Below are positions 44,057 through 53,501 of a stretch of 64,000 nucleotides of DNA, in pieces. Numbering within the stretch: the first letter of the stretch is position 1; every line of letters begins with the position of its first letter. A model generated the notes under the pieces. The model ran no database searches. It had not been told where the DNA came from and worked only from the letters and a program-made list of their open reading frames with translations. The stretch is from the NCBI RefSeq assembly GCF_018362995.1, contig NZ_CP074372.1, positions 4,836,001-4,900,000 on the forward strand, read 5' to 3'. Position numbers and translations under genes: made by a program. This DNA comes from Chryseobacterium indologenes. GTDB taxonomy: Bacteria; Bacteroidota; Bacteroidia; Flavobacteriales; Weeksellaceae.

Positions 44057-45043
44057 ATGAAGAAGAAAAATATACTAAAAGGTGTTTTATTTGTAGGGAT
44101 TGGAGCTAGTATATACGGTATGTTGGCCACTTTTGTGAAAATGGCTTACCATGATGGTTTCACTACTTCGGAAGTAACTACTTCCCAGTTTGTATTAGGT
44201 TTGACAGGACTTTTGATCCTTAATCTTATTCAGACTCTAACCTCAAAACAGAAATTATCGCTGCCAAATTCTAAAGAAGTCAGAATGTTGCTGCTTGCAG
44301 GAACTTCTTTAGGAGGAACAAGCTTATTTTATTATATTGCTGTACAATATATCAATGTTTCAATTGCTATAGTACTTTTGATGCAGTCAGTATGGTTCAG
44401 TGTGGTGGTGGAAAGTATTCTTACAAAAAAACTGCCCAACGCAAGAAAAGTAGTTTCAGTAGTTATCGTATTGTTGGGAACAGTTTTGGCCACGAATCTT
44501 ATCAATATGGATATAGAACTTGACTGGCATGGAGTCTTCTGGGGACTGATGGCCGCTGCGTCATATACTTTGACGATGTTCACTTCCAATACGCTGGCAA
44601 CCCATCTTCCGGTTTTCAGGAAAAGTATCATTATGCTGGCAGGTGGTTCTGTAGTAGTTTTTGCATTTTTATTCTTTGCACAGATCGGACCTATGTATTT
44701 TGATGGTTTAAAATCATTATACTTGAATTTTACAGATAATACAGAACATATCCATTCATTCAATTATTCAATATTCCTGACATACGGATTTGTCCTGGCT
44801 CTTTTTGGAACCATTATTCCTCCAATTTTATTCAATATCGGATTCCCAAATGCGGGGTTGGGCCTGGGAAGTATTGTTTCCTCACTGGAACTTCCGGTTT
44901 CCGTAACAATGGCCTTTGTTTTATTAGGGGAGAAAGTATTTCTGATTCAATGGATAGGAATTGCTTTGATCCTTTTTGCTATTGTTTTGATGAATTTACC
45001 TTCAAAAAAAGTAAAAGAAGTTTCGGTAGCAGAATTGTCTTAA
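44057..45043 (+). CDS. EamA/DMT family transporter
   Basis: The 328-residue product starts at ATG 44057 (MKKKNILKGVLFVGIGASIYG). The longer frame would begin inside the preceding terminator and is wrong. About ten hydrophobic segments form two EamA repeats (residues about 8-150 and 165-320), the drug/metabolite transporter pattern. SLGGTSLFYYIAVQYINVSIAIVL is a typical first-repeat segment. Substrate cannot be read from the sequence. It is a single gene with its own terminator. Confidence 0.88.
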   Translation: MKKKNILKGVLFVGIGASIYGMLATFVKMAYHDGFTTSEVTTSQFVLGLTGLLILNLIQTLTSKQKLSLPNSKEVRMLLLAGTSLGGTSLFYYIAVQYINVSIAIVLLMQSVWFSVVVESILTKKLPNARKVVSVVIVLLGTVLATNLINMDIELDWHGVFWGLMAAASYTLTMFTSNTLATHLPVFRKSIIMLAGGSVVVFAFLFFAQIGPMYFDGLKSLYLNFTDNTEHIHSFNYSIFLTYGFVLALFGTIIPPILFNIGFPNAGLGLGSIVSSLELPVSVTMAFVLLGEKVFLIQWIGIALILFAIVLMNLPSKKVKEVSVAELS

Positions 45044-45069
45044 AAAATATTTAAATAAAAATAACAGTT

Positions 45070-45098
45070 GAAGCCGTTCCTTTTGGAGCGGTTTTTTT
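45070..45098 (+). terminator. Terminator of the DMT transporter gene
   Basis: AAGCCGTTCC (45071-45080) pairs with GGAGCGGTTT (45085-45094) with wobble, followed by a T run. Confidence 0.75.
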
Positions 45099-45124
45099 AA
45101 TTTTAATCTTTAAATAAAAGTTTC

Positions 45125-46117
45125 ATGAAACATTTCAGAAATATAGCTGCTGTTTTTGCGTTGATGGTGTCCGGTTTTATGTTTTCACAGGTAAAGCCTC
45201 TGGATGCAATGCTTTCCGATTATAAATACCCTTATGAAGTTCATTTTCTTAATTTGAAGTCTCAGGGAGAGGATTTGAAAATGGCTTATATGGATGTAAA
45301 GCCACAAAAGCCTAATGGGAAAACAATAATGCTTCTTCATGGAAAGAATTTCAACGGAGCGTATTGGGAGAAAACGGCAAAGGATTTGTCTGCAAAAGGA
45401 TTCAGAGTAGTGATTCCTGATCAGATCGGGTTTGGAAAGTCTTCAAAGCCTCACGCTTACCAATTTTCTTTTTCACAACTGGCAGAGAATACGAAAGGAA
45501 TTTTGGATGAACTGAAAATTGATAAAGCAATCGTTCTGGGGCATTCAATGGGTGGAATGGTAGCGACTAGATTTACATTGCTGTATCCGGAAAAAGTACA
45601 GAAGCTAATTCTCGAAAATCCAATCGGGTTGGAGGATTATAAGACTTTTGCTGCATATCAGACAATCGACCAAGCGTATCAGTCCGAACTGAAAAATACT
45701 GCAGAAACTTATAAAAATTATCAGTTCAAATTCTATTATGATAACAAGTGGAAAGAAGAATATCAGCCCTGGCTTGATCTGATTGCAGGATGGACTCTTC
45801 ATAAAGATTACCCTCAGGTAGCCTGGGATGCAGCGCTTACCTCGGATATGATCTATAATCAGCCCGTATGTTATGAATTTAAAAATATAAAAGTTCCCAC
45901 ACTGCTTATTATTGGAACAAGAGACAGAACGGCAATCGGGAAAGATAGAGCGCCTAAAGAACTTCAGCCAAAAATGGGACAGTATCAGGAATTAGGAAAG
46001 AAAACCCAGAGTGAAATTGCAGGCTCAAAGCTTGTAGAGATTGAGAACGTAGGGCATCTTCCACACATTGAAGTATACCCTCAGTTCTTTGAAGCTCTGT
46101 ATAACTTTATACAGTAA
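45125..46117 (+). CDS. Secreted alpha/beta hydrolase
   Basis: The 330-residue protein has a signal peptide (to about residue 21, MFSQ). It has the alpha/beta-hydrolase pattern: oxyanion region LLHGKNFNGAYWE near residue 75, nucleophile elbow GHSMGGM near 140, acid residue in IIGTRDRTAIG near 266, and histidine in NVGHLPHIE near 310. All three catalytic residues are present. Members of this group are esterases, lipases or haloperoxidase-like; substrate is unknown. Single gene, convergent with the MFS transporter and separated from it by an inverted repeat. Confidence 0.88.
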   Translation: MKHFRNIAAVFALMVSGFMFSQVKPLDAMLSDYKYPYEVHFLNLKSQGEDLKMAYMDVKPQKPNGKTIMLLHGKNFNGAYWEKTAKDLSAKGFRVVIPDQIGFGKSSKPHAYQFSFSQLAENTKGILDELKIDKAIVLGHSMGGMVATRFTLLYPEKVQKLILENPIGLEDYKTFAAYQTIDQAYQSELKNTAETYKNYQFKFYYDNKWKEEYQPWLDLIAGWTLHKDYPQVAWDAALTSDMIYNQPVCYEFKNIKVPTLLIIGTRDRTAIGKDRAPKELQPKMGQYQELGKKTQSEIAGSKLVEIENVGHLPHIEVYPQFFEALYNFIQ

Positions 46118-46121
46118 AATA

Positions 46122-46222
46122 TTTGAAACATTAAGTTTTTATATAAAAATGGTTCTTCTTTTTCATTTTCATCTGATGAAACTTAACGATTCTTATTTTC
46201 TTATTAAACTTAATGTTTCAAA
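46122..46222. repeat. 17-bp perfect inverted repeat around a 67-nt spacer
   Basis: TTTGAAACATTAAGTTT (46122-46138) and AAACTTAATGTTTCAAA (46206-46222) are exact complements. The spacer has an inner hairpin near 46163-46181 (TTTCATCTGATGAAA). The element fills the gap between the convergent hydrolase and MFS genes. Confidence 0.75.
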
Positions 46223-46223
46223 A

Positions 46224-47366
46224 TTAATTTTTCCTGTATTCAAAGAATACTAAAGTACAAACTCCAATTCCCGAAAACAAGACACAGGAAATCCCTAAAT
46301 TCTGGATAAAACCAACGCTTATCAGGCCTAAACCTATCAGTATATAATACATTAGTCCCAGCAAAGCTCCCGCACTTCCGGTTTCATTTTTATAATGGAT
46401 AAGTGCGGTACTCAGAATATTCGGAATAGCAATGCTGAATGCCATTACAATGAAGAAGTATGGAATTAAAAAGTATATCCCTTTACTCACCAGAATCCAT
46501 ACGAAAACTGAGGCGATACATGCAGTAAATGTGCCCGCTTCAACTAAATATTTAGGTTGTATGTTCCTCAATAACAGAAATCTGTTAAGTTTTGCTCCGG
46601 CAAATGTTCCGACAGCCAATATAACACTGCTGTATCCGAAAATATATGAGGAATAATGATATTCTTTAAAGATAAACGGAGCCAGTGTGTAGTAGGAAAA
46701 CAGCAAGACATTAAAGCTCATAATCAGTAAGCAGCATTTTATAATAGTTTTATCACGAAGCATTCTCTTTAATAAATCAGTTAAAATAACCATATTGATT
46801 TCTTTTACTGAATGTTGGGTTTCTGAAATTTTCTTACGGGAAAGAGTATAAAACAGCCCTGCAAGCAGACATAATGTTATAAAAACACCCTGATGTCCAG
46901 CGGACGAAATCAATACTGATCCGGTCATCATTCCTATTACAGGACTTATGGATAAACCAATTCCAATCCAGGAAAATACTTTGCTGATATTGTTTTGATC
47001 ATACGTATCTCTTAGAATTGTTTGTGTAACAATAGAGCCTACAGAAATTCCAAATGCAGAAATAATCCTGGCACTAAGGAAAATCATGAAATTGGGTGCA
47101 AAAATAGCTGCCAGTGTTCCGATTCCATAGGTGATAAGCCCGTATTCAAGGGATTTTTTTCTTCCGATTCTATCACATTGTACTCCCCAAAATGCTACTC
47201 CCAGAGCAAATGCTATAAAATATAAACTGATCGTCAGGGTAACAGATTCTTCATTCACTCCGAACTGCTCCTTCACCATTGGTAAAACCGGGCTGTAAAT
47301 AGTTTCTACAAACTGAGGAAGCATTACAAGTACGGTCAGCAGCCAAATGGGATTTGTCTTTTTCAT
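46224..47366 (-). CDS. MFS transporter, Bcr/CflA-like
   Basis: The start is placed at ATG 47366 (MKKTNPIWLLTVLVML). A TTG seven codons upstream is less likely. The 380-residue protein has 12 hydrophobic helices, a motif-A-like stretch (GVQCDRIGRKKSLEYG, about residues 70-85), a second-helix FALGVAFWGV and FVETIYSPVLPMVKEQFG near the start. It resembles the Bcr/CflA or NimT group of drug exporters. A divergently transcribed AraC gene 75 bp away is a typical pairing for regulated efflux. Confidence 0.88.
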   Translation of the reverse strand: MKKTNPIWLLTVLVMLPQFVETIYSPVLPMVKEQFGVNEESVTLTISLYFIAFALGVAFWGVQCDRIGRKKSLEYGLITYGIGTLAAIFAPNFMIFLSARIISAFGISVGSIVTQTILRDTYDQNNISKVFSWIGIGLSISPVIGMMTGSVLISSAGHQGVFITLCLLAGLFYTLSRKKISETQHSVKEINMVILTDLLKRMLRDKTIIKCCLLIMSFNVLLFSYYTLAPFIFKEYHYSSYIFGYSSVILAVGTFAGAKLNRFLLLRNIQPKYLVEAGTFTACIASVFVWILVSKGIYFLIPYFFIVMAFSIAIPNILSTALIHYKNETGSAGALLGLMYYILIGLGLISVGFIQNLGISCVLFSGIGVCTLVFFEYRKN

Positions 47367-47441
47367 TTTTTTCTGCAAAGTTTCCAAAATTTCAATGTAT
47401 ATTTATAATGACATAAAAACAAAAAATATCAAAAATAGGAC

Positions 47442-48224
47442 ATGGCTGTATTGAAGCAAAATGAAGAGTTTGATGCGGATTCTATCCGGGAAAAGGTAAT
47501 TGGAATAGCTTCTGATATGGTGATGCATGATTCCGGCTTTCATTTTCATACAACGAAAGCTCAGTTATTATATGCACCATCTGGCTGCATGACCGTTACT
47601 ACTTCTGATAGGCAACTGGTTTTGCCTCCATTCAGAATGCTCTGGATTCCTGCCAATGAGACTCATCGGGTAAATTTCAGAAATATTGTGGCTTACAGGT
47701 CAATCTATTTTGATGAATGTTATGCCGAAAAATATATGAGATCCAGTCTTAAAGTTTTGCACGTCAACCCATTATTAAAAGAAATTATTGAAAGGATCTG
47801 CTTTTGGGAATGGTCAGAACTCAGAAATGATCAGGTCAATCTGCTCAATGTTTTCTGGAATGAAATAAGTGGAGCTTTGGAAGAAAAGCTGGAGATTAAA
47901 ATCCCGCAAGACAGACGTTTTAAGAAATTTTCAGAAGAGTGGACTCTGCGCTATGCTATGCCGCCGATGTTGAAAGATCTTGCTGAAAAAACCGGAGCAG
48001 TGGAGAAAACAATCAGCCGTATTTTTAAAAAAGAAACAGGGTTGTCTTACCAGGAATGGAGGCAGCAGTGGCGGTTGCAGCGATCCATTGAACTTTTGGT
48101 GGAAGGTAATTCAATAGGAGAGGTGTCTCATATTTTAGACTTCTCTTCAGACAGTGCTTTTATTGAGTTTTTCAAAAAACAGACAGGCTCGACTCCTTTG
48201 CAATACCTCATAAAGCATGAGTAA
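47442..48224 (+). CDS. AraC family regulator of the divergent MFS gene (inferred)
   Basis: The 260-residue protein has an N-terminal cupin-like domain (FHFHTTKAQLLYAPSGCMTVTT, ETHRVNFRNIVAYRSIYFD) and a C-terminal AraC HTH (EKTISRIFKKETGLSYQEWRQQWRLQRSIELLVEGNSIGEVSHILDF, DSAFIEFFKKQTGSTPLQYL). This type is known from NimR and similar repressors that face a divergent MFS exporter gene, which is exactly the arrangement here. That it controls the MFS gene is inferred. Convergent with rplS. Confidence 0.88.
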   Translation: MAVLKQNEEFDADSIREKVIGIASDMVMHDSGFHFHTTKAQLLYAPSGCMTVTTSDRQLVLPPFRMLWIPANETHRVNFRNIVAYRSIYFDECYAEKYMRSSLKVLHVNPLLKEIIERICFWEWSELRNDQVNLLNVFWNEISGALEEKLEIKIPQDRRFKKFSEEWTLRYAMPPMLKDLAEKTGAVEKTISRIFKKETGLSYQEWRQQWRLQRSIELLVEGNSIGEVSHILDFSSDSAFIEFFKKQTGSTPLQYLIKHE

Positions 48225-48339
48225 TATCTTTACAGGTGATAAAAGAGATTGGATAGATGAACCTTGACAGGGTTGAACGAGATTGATTTAGAAACAGGAA
48301 AAGGAACTCCAAATAGAAAATAAAAAGAGTTTTAAACAA

Positions 48340-48375
48340 AAAAAGAGACTGTTTACGTGTAAACAGCCTCTTTTT
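48340..48375 (-). terminator. Bidirectional terminator of rplS
   Basis: Stem AAAAAGAGACTGTTTAC (48340-48356) pairs with GTAAACAGCCTCTTTTT (48359-48375) with one A-C mismatch, loop GT. The T run on the minus strand serves rplS; the plus side may serve the AraC gene. Confidence 0.85.
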
Positions 48376-48394
48376 GTATGTATTGTTGTCTGAA

Positions 48395-48751
48395 TTATTT
48401 CTTCTTGTAAGCAGCGTCTTTGATTCTTGCTTTTTTACCTCTAAGGTCTCTGAAGTAGTAAATTCTAGCTCTTCTAACTCTACCTTTTCTGTCAAGCTCG
48501 ATTTTTTGAAGTGCAGGCAGGTTAATAGGGAATACTCTTTCTACACCTACATCACCACTCATTTTTCTGATAGTGAAAGTTTTTGTAGAACCAGTACCTC
48601 TTAATTGGATAACTGTTCCTTTGAAGAACTGAGTTCTTGTCTTTTGTCCTTCTTTAATTTCGTAATACACAGTAATTGTATCACCTGCTTTGAATTCAGG
48701 GAATTCTTTTTTAGCAATGTACTTGTCTTGTACGTACTTTAATAAATCCAT
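48395..48751 (-). CDS. rplS: 50S ribosomal protein L19
   Basis: The 118-residue protein has the L19 signature: YVQDKYIAKKEFPEFKAGDTITVYYEI at the start, QFFKGTVIQLRG, and GVERVFPINLPALQKIELDRKGRVRRARIYYFRDLRGKKARI. It forms a bridge at the 30S/50S interface. In many bacteria it follows trmD; here it stands alone as a single-gene unit with its own promoter and terminator, on the minus strand. Confidence 0.97.
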   Translation of the reverse strand: MDLLKYVQDKYIAKKEFPEFKAGDTITVYYEIKEGQKTRTQFFKGTVIQLRGTGSTKTFTIRKMSGDVGVERVFPINLPALQKIELDRKGRVRRARIYYFRDLRGKKARIKDAAYKKK

Positions 48752-48820
48752 TATTAATAAAATAAAATGTTAAAGCTAAGCAACTTACACGTTCTTCGTC
48801 AGAGGTTGAATAACAGGTTG

Positions 48821-48852
48821 CAAATGTACAAAATACTTTTTGAATATGCCAA
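48821..48852 (-). promoter_or_regulatory. Promoter of rplS
   Basis: On the minus strand TTG (48850-48852), 21-nt spacer, TACATTTG (48821-48828). An exact match to the consensus, about 69 nt upstream of the start codon. Confidence 0.7.
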
Positions 48853-49045
48853 ATAATTAATGTACTAAAAACTATAATTTTTTCATTCCGGTTTTGCTAA
48901 AAAATTAACGGTTTCTTTAAAGTACCATCAGACAGAGTTTATATGGGAATTCTACTTTTGCCCGAAGTAAAAAATCCGAACAACGATTTTTTAAATTCCT
49001 GATTCACAATTTAAAACTATATGTTATTTTAAAACTAAAGCTATT

Positions 49046-51784
49046 ATGAAACATTATTTCTTCTTTTTTTGTTTCGCGGTCCAGATGGCTTTCGGGCAGG
49101 TTTTGTTTCCCTATTTACAAAATCCAACCCCGAATTCTATGATCGTCAATTGGAAAACAGCTTCCAATAATGAAACAACCGTGATCTACGGAGATTCTCC
49201 AACGAATTTGAACGTGACAGTAACAGGAACTACCAATATCTTTTCAGATACAGGGTACAACAACAACTATTATTATCATACGGCAAAGGTTACCAATCTG
49301 CAGCCGAATACGAAATACTATTATAAGATAAAAACAGGTACCAGCGAGTCTGCTGTCTACAATTTCAGAACGCTTCCTTTGCCTGGACAGGCTGTAACGG
49401 CTAATGGAAAGATCCGTTTCCTTATTATGGGGGACAACCAGATTAAAGCTGAGCCCAGATATGATACGCTTACTTTGAATGCCTATAAAAAATTAAAAGA
49501 AAAATTCGGAGCCGCTTCAGATCCGTCCGATAATGTTGCTCTTACTTTTATGGTGGGTGATCAGGTGGATGTAGGAACATTGGATCATTATGAAAATGTT
49601 CACTTTAAAAAGAATATCAAATTATCACCGTATCTGCCAATCCAGACAACAGTAGGAAATCATGAAACCTATGGAACGATGGGAATGAATTCTTACTATG
49701 CTCATTTTTATATTGATGAAATTAGTTATAAAGGAATAAACTCAGGAAATGAAAATTATTATGCTCAGCAGGCTGGGAACGTTTTGTTTGTAAGTTTAAG
49801 TTCTGAACATACAGGATCAGCACAGCAGACATGGCTTCAGCAGATCTTAACAGCAGCTAATAATGATACTACAGTAGACTGGATTATTTCTTTAAGCCAC
49901 AGACCTTACCAGGCTGAACAATATGTGGGAGATATCTCTACATGGGTAAGAGAAAATGCCGTACCACTTCTGGTAACTTCAGATAAATATTTAATGCACG
50001 TGGGAGCTCACCATCATTTATACCACAGAGGACAGCTTAAAAATACACCAAACTATCAGATTATTTCCGGTGGAACGGCTTGGGATCAGTATTGGGGAAT
50101 GTCTAATGAAAAGGATTTTGATGATGTTCAGAAAACTTTGACAGACTGGACGTATCAGATCGTAGAAGTAGATGTTCCGACAGGAAAAGTGGATATTGAA
50201 TGTTATTCTATCGGAGGAGTTTACAATAAGAAAAATAATGTACTGGTAGATTATTTCCACAGGTATAAAAATCAGCCTAAACCGGCAAAACCATCCATTA
50301 CAAACAATTTCTCAGGGGCTATTACTTTACCTTTGACATTAAATGGAAGTGCATTTGCCTCTTCAAATAATGAATTGCTGAACACAACGCAGTTCCTGAT
50401 CAGTAAGACATCCAGTTTTTCTGTGATTGAAAAAGAATTTTACCGCGATTTTGAAAACTGGTTTGGAAAAGACGGAAACGGAACTCCGGATAAAACCAAA
50501 AACCTGAATGATGGCGTAGACATTACAAAAGCAACATTGGCTGCTAACTCTATTCCAAACGGAATCTATTACGTGAAAACGCGTTACAGAGACAGAAACC
50601 TGGAGTGGAGTGACTGGAGTGATGTAAAGCAGTTTGAAATCACCGGAAGTGTTGTTTCAAATCCTACATTTACTTTAAATAAAACAGAATATGCCCAAAA
50701 TGAAGCGATTACTGCTACTTTCACAGGAGGTCCGGGGAATCAGCAGGATTGGGTAGGAATTTATAAAAAAGGACAAACGCCGGCCACTACTACTTCACAG
50801 GTATACAGTTATACTAACGGACAGGTAGCAGGAACGGTTACTTTTAATAATGGTATGGCTAATAAAGGTCAGTATTTTGCAGGATTTTTTGCTAATGGTG
50901 GTTATACAGAAATCACTCCAAGAAAAAATTTCTATGTAGGACCGAAAGTTCAGTTGCAGACAACTTCTGATACGTATCCGGTAGGAGGAACGGTTGTTCT
51001 TAATTTTACAGACGGACCCAACTTACAGAAAGACTGGATCGGAATTTATAAAATGGGACAGACTCCGGGAACTACAGCTTCTATCAAATGGAGCTATGTA
51101 ACAACTGCATCAGGAACGCTTAATTTCACAGGCCTTCCGAAAGGATATTATTATGCTCAGTATCTGCTAGAAGACGGATATAACGGAATCGGGGAGAAGG
51201 TATTCTTTAAAGTAGGGGATATCGTGACTGATTTGTGGATCAATAAACCGGTATATACTTTAGGTGAAAATATTACGGCTTCATGGACAGATTCTCCGGG
51301 AATTATTAAAGACTGGCTGGGAATTTACCCGCAAAGTGTCCAGACACCGGATGATAACTTCGTTTCTTATACCTATTTTGACGGGGTGACTCAGGGAACA
51401 AAAACAATCCAGGGAACAGCAGTTCCTGCCACACCAGGAAACTATTATATGGTCATGTTTACCAATGATTCTTATACAGAAGTTTCAAACAGAGTACAGT
51501 TCCAGGTAACTTCACCAACATTAGGAACTGAGGAAACCAGAAGTACAGAGAAAAATGTAGTGTTGTATCCAAATCCGACCAAACCGGGACAGCCTACTTT
51601 TATCAAAAGTGATTATCCGATTGAGAAAATCGAATTGGTTTCAGCTTCAGGAGAACTGCTTTATGTATCGAAAAATATCAATAACCAACGTTTCTCTTTG
51701 GTGAATGAAAATCTTCCGGCAGGCGTTTATTTTGTAAAAGTACACGGAAGAAAACTATTTACTTTAAAGCTGATCATTCAGTAA
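49046..51784 (+). CDS. Purple-acid-phosphatase-like metallophosphoesterase with T9SS type A sorting
   Basis: The 912-residue protein has a signal peptide (to about residue 17, AFGQ), an N-terminal fibronectin-III-like domain (VNWKTASNNETTVIYGDSP, YYYKIKTGTSESAVYNFRT) and a metallophosphoesterase domain. The metal motifs are GDNQIK near residue 129, GDQVDVG near 171, GNHETYG near 205, SHRPYQ near 285 and GAHHHLY near 319. Three ~90-residue Ig-like modules follow (KTEYAQNEAITATFTGGPGNQQDWVGIYKKGQTP repeated with variation), and a type A T9SS sorting domain ends the protein (YPNPTKPGQP, GVYFVKV). Expected as a secreted phosphatase. Confidence 0.9.
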   Translation: MKHYFFFFCFAVQMAFGQVLFPYLQNPTPNSMIVNWKTASNNETTVIYGDSPTNLNVTVTGTTNIFSDTGYNNNYYYHTAKVTNLQPNTKYYYKIKTGTSESAVYNFRTLPLPGQAVTANGKIRFLIMGDNQIKAEPRYDTLTLNAYKKLKEKFGAASDPSDNVALTFMVGDQVDVGTLDHYENVHFKKNIKLSPYLPIQTTVGNHETYGTMGMNSYYAHFYIDEISYKGINSGNENYYAQQAGNVLFVSLSSEHTGSAQQTWLQQILTAANNDTTVDWIISLSHRPYQAEQYVGDISTWVRENAVPLLVTSDKYLMHVGAHHHLYHRGQLKNTPNYQIISGGTAWDQYWGMSNEKDFDDVQKTLTDWTYQIVEVDVPTGKVDIECYSIGGVYNKKNNVLVDYFHRYKNQPKPAKPSITNNFSGAITLPLTLNGSAFASSNNELLNTTQFLISKTSSFSVIEKEFYRDFENWFGKDGNGTPDKTKNLNDGVDITKATLAANSIPNGIYYVKTRYRDRNLEWSDWSDVKQFEITGSVVSNPTFTLNKTEYAQNEAITATFTGGPGNQQDWVGIYKKGQTPATTTSQVYSYTNGQVAGTVTFNNGMANKGQYFAGFFANGGYTEITPRKNFYVGPKVQLQTTSDTYPVGGTVVLNFTDGPNLQKDWIGIYKMGQTPGTTASIKWSYVTTASGTLNFTGLPKGYYYAQYLLEDGYNGIGEKVFFKVGDIVTDLWINKPVYTLGENITASWTDSPGIIKDWLGIYPQSVQTPDDNFVSYTYFDGVTQGTKTIQGTAVPATPGNYYMVMFTNDSYTEVSNRVQFQVTSPTLGTEETRSTEKNVVLYPNPTKPGQPTFIKSDYPIEKIELVSASGELLYVSKNINNQRFSLVNENLPAGVYFVKVHGRKLFTLKLIIQ

Positions 51785-51810
51785 GGTAAACTAAAACACA
51801 ACTATAACGG

Positions 51811-51841
51811 AGAGGCTGTCAGTAATGATAGCCTCTTTTTA
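51811..51841 (+). terminator. Terminator of the metallophosphoesterase gene
   Basis: Perfect 11-bp stem AGAGGCTGTCA (51811-51821) with TGATAGCCTCT (51826-51836), loop GTAA, then a T run. Confidence 0.85.
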
Positions 51842-51959
51842 TGGATGTAAATGATTATAAAATTATCCATAATTATCTGTGAAAATCTGTGCCCATCTTT
51901 GGTTAAATAAAAAAGCGATTCCAAAAAATGAAACCGCCTTTGATATATAGTTGTGGTAA

Positions 51960-53501
51960 TTAGTCAAATAGATGGTACAGATCATCCTCGCTGATCAGCG
52001 TCTGGTTTTCAGCAGAAGCATTTTCCTCCTGAGCGTCGGCCAGCGTTTTAGTTTCCTGAATGAGCTTTCCATCCATATTATAAAGTTTTAACAAGATCCA
52101 TTTTCCGCTGCGTTCAAGTTCTTTAGCTCCATCCCATGTTTTTATTCTGATTTTTCCGCTTTGAATAATACCTGCTTTTACAGAAGACTTATTGGCAGGC
52201 TTTCCTTTTACATACTGTGTGATTTGTGCTGTGAAGGAATAATCTTCCCCGTCTTCACTGATAGGTTGTGTAAATGTATATAAGATAGTGCCTTTGGGGT
52301 CATAAACAGTTGCATCATATCCTGTTTGTTTAGCGTTCAGCTTTTTTTCAAAACTCAGCTTCGTATTATTACCTTCAAAAAAGCTTTTGATATTTACGAT
52401 AATACCTTCCTTATAAACTGTTTCATTAAAGCCTTCATAAGTAGTACCATTATAAGGGATGCCATCTTTATATGTTAATGTAGATTTCAGCTTTCCCTCC
52501 GGGGAATAATATTTAATTTCCTGGATAAGATCATCTTTTAAAAATTGCTCGGAGGATAACTTTCCGTCTTCATCAAAATATTTACTGGTTACCTTTGAGC
52601 CTTTTTCATAAGTATCAATAGAGGAAATCTGTGAATATTCATAAGCCAGATGATAATCATTCCCGTCCATTGGATTATAAATATCATTTTCCTTATCATA
52701 TTGGTAGATCAGATGACCTATTTTTTTACCCGACTCATCATAAGTGGTTTTATAGCCATCTTTTTTATTCATTTTCTGTTCCTGTAAAATCTTTCCGGTT
52801 TTGCTGTAGACAACGCCTTCCTTTACACTGCCGTCCTTTCTGTATTTTTCTATCTTAGAAATCCTCATTGGACTGGAATAATAATCCACCACCATATTTT
52901 CACCCGAACCGGAGGTCGTATTGCTGCCAAGATATTTTCCTTTTTCACCGTAATATTTTGTTTCAGTGTTGCTGTCCTTATCAATGATGGTTTCATTTCT
53001 GATGCCTTTAATGTCATTATCATAAACGGTTGTTTTTACAGGCGTTGAGTTTTCATATTCAACCAGAATATTAAAATCCATTCCCTCCTCAGCGTCTTTA
53101 TAGCTGAACATCTTTCCTGAAAAATTTCCATCAGCTTTATAGACCACATCTTCTGTCAGCCTGCCATTCATATCATAAGTCTGGGCAGGGCCAACCTGCT
53201 GTCCGTTGGAATAGGTGGCGAAATTCAAAACCTTTCCTTCAGGAGTGTACCAGGTCACTTTTCCGTCAAAAACTTCACTGTTTGGAGTTGTGTCAGAAGC
53301 CAGACCTTCCATCTGTAGTTTGCCGTCTTTATAGAAATCCTTGATAAGAGTGAGCTTGCCTTTAGGAGTTGTTTCACGGTAATATTCCATGTTGTCCTGA
53401 GTGGTCTTTTCCCAGTTTTCATCGAAATAAGTTTTTTCCTGTGCATACACATTGATGCTGAGTACCAAGGCAAGTAATGCTGAGGTAAATAATTTTTTCA
53501 T
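51960..53501 (-). CDS. Secreted MORN/YwqK-like repeat protein
   Basis: The 513-residue protein has a signal peptide (to about residue 20, NVYAQ) and many short strand-turn repeats (DFYKDGKLQMEGLA, WYTPEGKVLNFATYSNGQ, TYDMNGRLTEDVVYKADG, YFDEDGKLSSEQFLKD, YYSPEGKLKSTLTYKDGIPYNG). These resemble the MORN-like repeats of the YwqK-type antitoxin family, common as large expansions in Flavobacteriia. No catalytic motif is visible. The repeats run to about residue 350; a more irregular C-terminal part follows. It is a single gene; function is unknown. Confidence 0.75.
   Translation of the reverse strand: MKKLFTSALLALVLSINVYAQEKTYFDENWEKTTQDNMEYYRETTPKGKLTLIKDFYKDGKLQMEGLASDTTPNSEVFDGKVTWYTPEGKVLNFATYSNGQQVGPAQTYDMNGRLTEDVVYKADGNFSGKMFSYKDAEEGMDFNILVEYENSTPVKTTVYDNDIKGIRNETIIDKDSNTETKYYGEKGKYLGSNTTSGSGENMVVDYYSSPMRISKIEKYRKDGSVKEGVVYSKTGKILQEQKMNKKDGYKTTYDESGKKIGHLIYQYDKENDIYNPMDGNDYHLAYEYSQISSIDTYEKGSKVTSKYFDEDGKLSSEQFLKDDLIQEIKYYSPEGKLKSTLTYKDGIPYNGTTYEGFNETVYKEGIIVNIKSFFEGNNTKLSFEKKLNAKQTGYDATVYDPKGTILYTFTQPISEDGEDYSFTAQITQYVKGKPANKSSVKAGIIQSGKIRIKTWDGAKELERSGKWILLKLYNMDGKLIQETKTLADAQEENASAENQTLISEDDLYHLFD

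Noticed and set aside
47367..47387. TTG start of the MFS gene
   Set aside because: ATG 47366 lies at the normal position just before the first TM helix.
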